A DNA stretch of 10,689 bases from JBBDYQ01 sp035553855 (GTDB lineage: Bacteria; Actinomycetota; Thermoleophilia; Solirubrobacterales; Thermoleophilaceae), in contig DATMJO010000103.1 of NCBI GenBank assembly GCA_035553855.1, positions 1-10,689 of the forward strand. Direction: 5' to 3'. This document shows positions 7,044 through 10,689 of the stretch, one piece after another (the stretch's first letter is position 1; the number at the start of each line of letters is the position of its first letter). The notes beneath the pieces are model-generated. The model did no database searches and was not told the origin of the DNA. It was given only the letters and a program-made list of their open reading frames with translations. The position numbers were made by a program, and so were the translations under genes.

Positions 7044-7082
7044 CGGGTGGCCCACCCGATCGCAAGTGACGGAGGCGCCTCC
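7044..7082. promoter_or_regulatory. Two palindromes upstream of the glycoside-hydrolase-like gene
   Basis: CGGGTGG-C-CCACCCG (7044-7058) is a 7+1+7 palindrome and GGAGGCGCCTCC (7071-7082) is a 12-base perfect palindrome; GGCGCCTC recurs at 7091-7098. Both precede the ATG at 7108. They fit operator dyads, but no -10/-35 pair is convincing here. Apart from these and the repeats at 6968-7019, the 137-base gap after the aminotransferase holds nothing I can name. Confidence 0.35.
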
Positions 7083-7107
7083 CATCCCACGGCGCCTCAG
7101 AAGACCG

Positions 7108-8325
7108 ATGGACCGTCCTTGCCCCACATCCCCCAAGCGCTTCCGCCCCCTCTGGCGGCGTGTCGCGCTCCTCACGACGCTCGTCGCCGCGCTGTCCGGC
7201 GCCTCGGCGCCGGGCGCGTCCGCCGCGCTCCCTCCCCAGGGGCTGTATGAGTCTTGCGCGCCACGCGGCGGGAGCGACCTCTGTCCCTCGCGCCTCCGCA
7301 AGATCGCCAGCGGCGGCTTCACGCGGGTCCTCAACTACGGCGCGTGGGGAGGTGACCTCCGCGGCCTCGAGGAGTACATCGCCGAGGCCGAGCGCCTCGG
7401 CATCCAGCTCATCTGGCCGCTCAACCACCCGGACTGGCGGAACGGCGGCGACCTCATCAGGCGCTATCCCGGTCTCGCGGCGGATTGCGGGTGCAGCGAC
7501 CGGACGGGCTTCATACAGTTCGTCACCTCCGTCGTGAGGCATCGCGGGGCGACGTGGGGCTGGTACATCGGGGACGAGGTCCCCCTCGACCAGGTTGAAG
7601 CCGTGCGGGCGTTGTCCGCCCTGATCAGAGGCCTCGACCCGGCCCATCCGCAGCTCTACATCGCGCACGAGAACTCCGGGACCCGTGGCCGGAACCTGGA
7701 ACCGTTCGCAGGGCTTGCCGACCTCGTCGGAGCGGACTTCTACCCGGTCGGAATGGGCGACACGGTCGAGGTCGTGGGGGAGCTGTCGGCCAGTGTCCAG
7801 TCACTCGCGTCACGCAACGGTCGCCAGAGCGCATTCGTACTCCAGAGCTTCAGCTGGGCTGCGTATCCGCAGTTCACGATGCCCGACCCTCGCTGGCCCA
7901 CCCGCGACGAGATGCAGCGGATGCGCGATCTCGCCCTTCAGCACGCCCAGCCCGGGCTCATCCTCTGGTACAGCATGCAGGACCTCGAGCGTGCGGACGA
8001 CCCCGCGCTTCGCTGGTCGAACCTCGTGTCCGCGGCGTTCGCGCCCGAGCCTCCACCGTTGCCGCCCCCGCCGAGCGTCGACACGAACGGGACCACGGAG
8101 GCGCCGCCCGCCCGCGAAAGCTGTCTCCAGCGCGTCAGGGGGTCTGCGCGCACCGGGGCGGCGCGCCGGGCAGCACTCCGTAGCTGCTACGCGCAGAACC
8201 GCTGCCGTGCGCGCTACGCAGGGCGGGCACGCTCAGCCTGCCTCGCCCGCGCCCGCTGTCGAGCCAAGGCCGGCCGCTCCGCGCGCTCGAGCTGCCTCGC
8301 CCGCGCCCGCGCCCGCCTTCGCTAG
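7108..8325 (+). CDS. Secreted glycoside-hydrolase-like TIM-barrel protein with basic Cys-repeat tail
   Basis: The 405-residue protein has a signal peptide: MDRPCPTSPKRFRPLWRR, a hydrophobic core VALLTTLVAALSG, and likely cleavage after ASA at residue 39. Residues about 42-310 look like a (beta/alpha)8 hydrolase: FTRVLNYGAWGG, QLIWPLNHPDW, WGWYIGDEVP with Asp156-Glu157 as a candidate acid/base, QLYIAHENSG, ADFYPVG, FVLQSFSW and LILWYSMQDL. I cannot assign a GH family, and the nucleophile is not clear. A proline linker (EPPPLPPPP, 314-322) leads to an Arg/Ala/Cys tail (339-405) with regularly spaced cysteines. The ATG is preferred because it gives a compact signal peptide; GTG 7066 is in frame and possible. 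It might trim or remodel the polysaccharide made by the upstream genes, which is inference from position only. Confidence 0.75.
   Translation: MDRPCPTSPKRFRPLWRRVALLTTLVAALSGASAPGASAALPPQGLYESCAPRGGSDLCPSRLRKIASGGFTRVLNYGAWGGDLRGLEEYIAEAERLGIQLIWPLNHPDWRNGGDLIRRYPGLAADCGCSDRTGFIQFVTSVVRHRGATWGWYIGDEVPLDQVEAVRALSALIRGLDPAHPQLYIAHENSGTRGRNLEPFAGLADLVGADFYPVGMGDTVEVVGELSASVQSLASRNGRQSAFVLQSFSWAAYPQFTMPDPRWPTRDEMQRMRDLALQHAQPGLILWYSMQDLERADDPALRWSNLVSAAFAPEPPPLPPPPSVDTNGTTEAPPARESCLQRVRGSARTGAARRAALRSCYAQNRCRARYAGRARSACLARARCRAKAGRSARSSCLARARARLR
8203..8310 (+). repeat. 54-base tandem repeat coding an 18-residue Cys/Arg/Ala unit
   Basis: Bases 8203-8256 and 8257-8310 encode CRARYAGRARSACLARAR and CRAKAGRSARSSCLARAR, identical at 12 of 18 residues. 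The last 18 bases of each unit are identical (8239-8256 and 8293-8310). A more diverged upstream unit starts at Cys339. The repeat is in frame and forms the C-terminus of the hydrolase-like protein. Confidence 0.8.
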
Positions 8326-8538
8326 GCGACCCACGGCGCGGAAGGCCGCGCTGCGCCCCGGATTCCCACTCGGCATGACCCTGATCAGGGAGCGTCCGTC
8401 CCCGGATCGGTCCATCACGACCTCCGGGCAAGGACGACGGTTGCCTGTGGCGAGCACAGGTTTGCTGAAGTACACTGCTGTGCGGACTCGTAGTGGGGGC
8501 AAGCACGTTCCCGCCGTTCGGTCCCGGAACCCCGAGAC
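8326..8538 (+). promoter_or_regulatory. Upstream region of the RTX-like gene with palindrome and stem-loop
   Basis: After the hydrolase stop a GCGCGG-AAGG-CCGCGC hairpin (8336-8351) lacks a T-tail, so it is at most a weak terminator. CCCTGATCAGGG (8379-8390) is a 12-base perfect palindrome. CCTGTG-GCGAG-CACAGG (8444-8460) is a stem-loop just before TACACT (8471-8476), the best -10-like box; no -35 at a normal distance is seen. The dyads could be operator sites. No coding sense is visible in this 213-base stretch. Confidence 0.4.
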
Positions 8539-8554
8539 AGGAGAACTTGCTTTG
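8539..8554 (+). promoter_or_regulatory. Strong Shine-Dalgarno before a TTG start
   Basis: AGGAGAA (8539-8545) is the best ribosome-binding site in the window. It stands eight bases, counted from GGAG, before the TTG at 8552 and fixes that codon as the start of the RTX-like protein. It contrasts with the leaderless-type genes elsewhere in the window. Confidence 0.75.
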
Positions 8555-9259
8555 AAGCTTTTTGCAACCCTCGCAACCTTCACGGTGTTCGCCGTATTCG
8601 CAGTCACGGCGATCGCTGATTTCCAGACGTGCCCGCAGTACACGATCGGTGGCTGCACCATCGACGGAACCTCTGGCGACGACACTCAGGTCGGCTCGGA
8701 GCTGAACGACACCCTCAACGGCCGTGGCGGCGACGATCGCCAGTTCGGCCTCGGAGGCAACGACTCCCTTCTTGGAGACGCCGGCAAGGACAGCCAGAAC
8801 GGCGGTTCGGGCGATGACAGCATCGACTGCGGCGAGGGCGACGATCTTGCCTACGGAGGCACAGGCGACGACACCATCAACTGCGGGAACGGCGACGACT
8901 CCCTCAACGGCGGGGCCGGTGCCGACAACATGAACGGTGGCGGCGGCGACGACATCGTCATCGGAGACGACCTTCCCCAGGGCGGGTCGGGTCGCAGCGT
9001 CTCGCAGACGAGCCCGGACGGCGCCGACATTCTTGACGGCGGTTCGGGCGACGACACCGTCATCGGCGGAGGCGCCAATGACACCATCACCGGTGGAAGC
9101 GGCCGTGACCGGCTCTTCGGAACCGGCGGAGACGACCGGATCAACTCCGTGGACGGCGTCAGGGACGTCGTCAACTGTGGTCTCGGCCAGGACACCGCGA
9201 CGGCTGACAGGCTCGACGTCGTCCGGCGCAACTGCGAGCGGGTGATCCGGCGGGGCTGA
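8552..9259 (+). CDS. Secreted RTX-like calcium-binding repeat protein
   Basis: The product has 235 residues. A short signal peptide (MKLFATLATFTVFAVFAVTAIA, likely cut before Asp23) is followed by glycine/aspartate nonapeptide repeats of GGxGxDxhx type from about residue 39 to 197, for example GGDDRQFGLGGNDSLLGD, GGSGDDSIDCGEGDD, GGTGDDTINCGNGDDSLNGG and GGSGDDTVIGGGANDTITGG. An 18-residue break (141-158) splits the array. The end, RDVVNCGLGQDTATADRLDVVRRNCERV, is a capping pattern I recall from thermoleophilian secreted repeat proteins. Such repeats fold as a calcium-bound beta-roll outside the cell. There is no catalytic domain, so a structural or adhesive role is likely but unproven. Six cysteines (27, 35, 93, 111, 209, 228) could form disulfides, and Cys93 and Cys111 sit at equivalent places in successive repeats. 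A strong terminator follows. Confidence 0.85.
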   Translation: MKLFATLATFTVFAVFAVTAIADFQTCPQYTIGGCTIDGTSGDDTQVGSELNDTLNGRGGDDRQFGLGGNDSLLGDAGKDSQNGGSGDDSIDCGEGDDLAYGGTGDDTINCGNGDDSLNGGAGADNMNGGGGDDIVIGDDLPQGGSGRSVSQTSPDGADILDGGSGDDTVIGGGANDTITGGSGRDRLFGTGGDDRINSVDGVRDVVNCGLGQDTATADRLDVVRRNCERVIRRG

Positions 9260-9296
9260 ACCTGGGCTCGCCGCGAGCGAGTTGAGGCGATATCAC

Positions 9297-9337
9297 GCGG
9301 CCCGCGTCCCCCCAGGACGCGGGCCGCTTCCTTTAAA
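9297..9337 (+). terminator. Rho-independent terminator after the RTX-like gene
   Basis: GCGGCCCGCGTCC (9297-9309) and its exact complement GGACGCGGGCCGC (9315-9327) form a 13-base-pair stem with a five-base loop, followed by TTCCTTT. It lies 38 bases past the stop. The T-tail is only on the plus strand, so it serves the RTX-like gene rather than the convergent one. The remaining gap to 9433 shows nothing further. Confidence 0.85.
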
Positions 9338-9433
9338 GGAGACTGCCTACGCCGAGGTGGGCCGGACCTGCCGGCAGGTCTTCGAAGGCAGGCGAGTTCA
9401 TCAGGTCACGCGCCGGCGGCCAGGGGAACGCTC

Positions 9434-9473
9434 GGAGCGTCTCAGCGTGCGCGGGAGCGTCTCAGCGTGCGCG
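9434..9473. repeat. Perfect 20-base tandem duplication at a gene end
   Basis: GGAGCGTCTCAGCGTGCGCG occurs at 9434-9453 and again, unbroken, at 9454-9473, with a partial third copy (GGAG) after it. The right copy contains the stop codon and last codons of the minus-strand gene ending at 9462; the left copy is a second, untranslated version of that end. Confidence 0.9.
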
Positions 9474-9881
9474 GGAGGAGCGACGGGCCTTCCATCGCAC
9501 CGAGCTGGAACCGCACCAGTCGCCGCTCCCGTTCGAGACGAACCGAAGCTTGCCGGTCGCCCGGCCGCGAAGTAGCCGGCCCTCGAGGAACACATAGCTC
9601 CCGTTGAGCATCCCGTCGTATTCGAAGCGTCCGTTACGGACCCGGACATCCGGCAGCGCGATCGTGTCCATCCGCGGACCCTCGTTCACGCACCTCACCT
9701 CGATTTGGGTCGTGAAGCGAATGAGGCTCTTGCTCGACGTGCGGAAGCCGAGCGACTGACCCTCATCGGTGGTGCCTCGGAAGGACCCGCCCGCCGAAGC
9801 CGCTGCGGGCAAGAGGAGCCCTGTGGCAAGGAGCGTGGCGGTCATCCCGAGAGTTCGCATGCTCACCGTTCGGCAGTGCAC
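9462..9881 (-). CDS. Small secreted beta-rich protein of unknown function
   Basis: From the GTG at 9881 the product is 139 residues; from the ATG at 9860 (MRTLGMTATLLATGLLL) it is 132. Both give a signal peptide ending PAAASA before GGSFRGTT. The mature part alternates short polar and hydrophobic strands: GQSLGFRTSSKSLIRF, TQIEVRCVNEG, TIALPDVRVRNGRFEYDG, GSYVFLEGRLLRGRATGKLRFV, ending DWCGSSSVRWKARR. Two cysteines (RCV and WCG) could pair. I recall similar short proteins with the pattern RNGRF...GRATGTL...W.ARR in Thermoleophilia, with no known function. The GTG start is preferred because a TAAAGT box lies seven bases upstream and no Shine-Dalgarno serves the ATG. The gene converges with the RTX-like gene. 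Confidence 0.75.
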   Translation of the reverse strand: MHCRTVSMRTLGMTATLLATGLLLPAAASAGGSFRGTTDEGQSLGFRTSSKSLIRFTTQIEVRCVNEGPRMDTIALPDVRVRNGRFEYDGMLNGSYVFLEGRLLRGRATGKLRFVSNGSGDWCGSSSVRWKARRSSRAR

Positions 9882-9894
9882 GCTCCCGACTTTA
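9882..9894 (-). promoter_or_regulatory. Candidate -10 box for the small secreted protein
   Basis: TAAAGT on the minus strand (9889-9894) is followed by exactly seven bases and an in-frame GTG (9879-9881). The geometry equals that of the dehydrogenase and PHP genes and suggests a leaderless mRNA. No clear -35 is seen. Confidence 0.45.
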
Positions 9895-10001
9895 GCGGCC
9901 CCCCTGCGGCGGGGGCGGAAGACGACGCTGCTTCGACCTGGTCGGCCTGCCCCTCGGCGAGGGCGCGACCCTCCAACCGGGCCCCAGGGGGTGTTGATCT
10001 C

Positions 10002-10030
10002 TTGCCGCGATTCGCCTGCCCGCCTACCAT
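10002..10030 (+). promoter_or_regulatory. Candidate -35/-10 promoter for the membrane protein
   Basis: TTGCCG (10002-10007), a 17-base spacer and TACCAT (10025-10030) form the best-spaced promoter in the window. Transcription would begin near 10037, leaving a leader of about 63 bases before the ATG at 10100. The rest of 9895-10099, between two divergent genes, shows nothing further I can support. Confidence 0.4.
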
Positions 10031-10099
10031 TCCCCCACCGCAACGCTTTCGGCGGGCTCGCCCGCGGGCTCCACATGCCGATCCCGCGCTGCGACGGCG

Positions 10100-10689
10100 A
10101 TGGCTCCCTCATCACAATCCGATGCCGCCGCGCAGGCGGCGGCGCGCCTCCCGAGGGGCCTGGCCGCGGTGGCCCTCCTCCTCGCGGCCGGGCTCGTCTT
10201 CCATGCCGGCCACAGCCTCGGCCTGGGCGGCCCACAGCTCGACTCGCTCGCCGACGACTGGGTCTACAACGGCCTGATCGTCGGTGCCGCCGGCGTCTGC
10301 CTCGCAGCCGGCCGTAGGGCGGGCGGCCACCGTGTGGCGTGGCTTGCCCTCGGCGCCGGCATCGCGCTGTGGGCGGGCGGCGAGATCCTCTACTCGCTCC
10401 AGTACGACGACGCCGGCGAGGTTCCGATTCCGTCCGCGAGCGACGCCTTCTGGCTGGCGTTCTATCCGTGCGTCTTCGTCGCCGTCGCGGTGCTCGCCCG
10501 CGAGCAGCGCAGGCCGCTCGACCTCGACCTGTGGCTCGACGGGGCGATAGCCGCGAGCGCCGCTGCCGCCGGTCACCTCGACCACCGAGTCCACGAGGAT
10601 CACCGACGCGATGGCGGCCGCGGCGTGGGCACGCGATGCGTCAACCAGGCCCGCGGCGAGCCGGAGCCCCAGGGTGCCCGCCGTGGCGA
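10100..10689 (+). CDS. Multi-spanning membrane protein, probable sensor part of a GGDEF/EAL protein, right end cut or broken
   Basis: From the ATG at 10100 the protein starts MAPSSQSDAAAQ and has four hydrophobic stretches: about 21-40 (LAAVALLLAAGLVFHAG), 58-71 (GLIVGAAGVCLAAG), 80-100 (AWLALGAGIALWAGGEILYSL) and 116-133 (AFWLAFYPCVFVAVAVLA). The pattern WVYNGLI...AWLALGAGIALWAGGEILYSL...PSASDAFWLAFYP...LDLWLDGAIAA matches, from memory, the membrane region in front of GGDEF/EAL cyclic-di-GMP domains in Solirubrobacterales. No GGDEF domain is reached in the window. After Gly158 (base 10573) the frame stays open but turns into a hydrophilic His/Arg/Asp-rich run unlike the expected next membrane segment. 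No clear Shine-Dalgarno is present, so the start is moderately sure. Confidence 0.62.
   Translation, partial: MAPSSQSDAAAQAAARLPRGLAAVALLLAAGLVFHAGHSLGLGGPQLDSLADDWVYNGLIVGAAGVCLAAGRRAGGHRVAWLALGAGIALWAGGEILYSLQYDDAGEVPIPSASDAFWLAFYPCVFVAVAVLAREQRRPLDLDLWLDGAIAASAAAAGHLDHRVHEDHRRDGGRGVGTRCVNQARGEPEPQGARRG
10571..10689 (-). other. Terminal segment that looks coding on the minus strand
   Basis: Read on the minus strand from 10688 this stretch gives ATAGTLGLRLAAGLVDAS, then RAHAAAAIASVILVDSVVEV and TGG. Almost every codon ends in G or C and the composition is hydrophobic and protein-like. The plus-strand frames here are Arg/Pro/His-rich. The minus reading turns into shadow-like sequence just past 10571. 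It has no recognisable family and no start or stop in the window. It may be part of another gene joined here by rearrangement or misassembly. Confidence 0.3.

Noticed and set aside
8336..8351. Hairpin after the hydrolase-like gene as a terminator
   Set aside because: The stem is six base pairs and no T-run follows.
9434..9473. Tandem repeat as a CRISPR trace
   Set aside because: There are only two abutting copies with no spacer and no cas genes nearby.
1..10689. tRNA, rRNA, insertion sequence or phage genes
   Set aside because: I saw no tRNA-like cloverleaf, rRNA segment, transposase or integrase motif, or terminal inverted repeat on either strand; a weak RNA gene could be missed by eye.

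Overview
The DNA is strongly GC-rich. Codons favour G or C in the third position, GTG and TTG starts are common, and several genes lack a Shine-Dalgarno sequence. The window also carries small secreted protein families (a repeat-rich calcium-binding type and a beta-sandwich type) that I associate with Actinomycetota, class Thermoleophilia (Solirubrobacterales and relatives). That placement is inference from style and protein families, not from a marker gene.

Bases 1-7000 look like part of a surface-polysaccharide (nucleotide-sugar) locus. On the minus strand are a GNAT/FemAB-like acetyltransferase, cut by the left edge, and a nucleotide-sugar 6-dehydrogenase. Divergent from them, on the plus strand, are a PHP-domain phosphoesterase, a non-hydrolysing UDP-GlcNAc 2-epimerase (WecB), and a tight three-gene unit. 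That unit is a LegB-like NAD-dependent 4,6-dehydratase, a sugar-1-phosphate nucleotidyltransferase (4-base GTGA overlap) and a DegT/DnrJ/EryC1/StrS aminotransferase (8-base overlap). Together the three would activate a hexose-1-phosphate, make the 4-keto-6-deoxy sugar and aminate it to a 4-amino-4,6-dideoxy sugar. The dehydrogenase and epimerase point to a second product, an N-acetylated hexosaminuronic acid. No glycosyltransferase, flippase or polymerase lies inside the window.

Bases 7000-9900 hold secreted proteins: a TIM-barrel glycoside-hydrolase-like protein with a proline linker and an unusual Arg/Ala/Cys repeat tail; an RTX-like glycine/aspartate repeat protein followed by a strong terminator; and, convergent to it, a small beta-rich secreted protein. 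The upstream regions here carry several palindromes and short repeats.

From 10100 to the right edge a multi-spanning membrane protein begins. It resembles the N-terminal sensory region of actinobacterial GGDEF/EAL signalling proteins. Its sequence stops looking like protein near base 10573, and the opposite strand then looks coding. This may mark a contig-end chimera or a rearrangement.

A theme of the window is probable leaderless transcription. Four genes have a TANNNT -10 box ending 6-7 bases before their start codon, and none of the four has a Shine-Dalgarno sequence.
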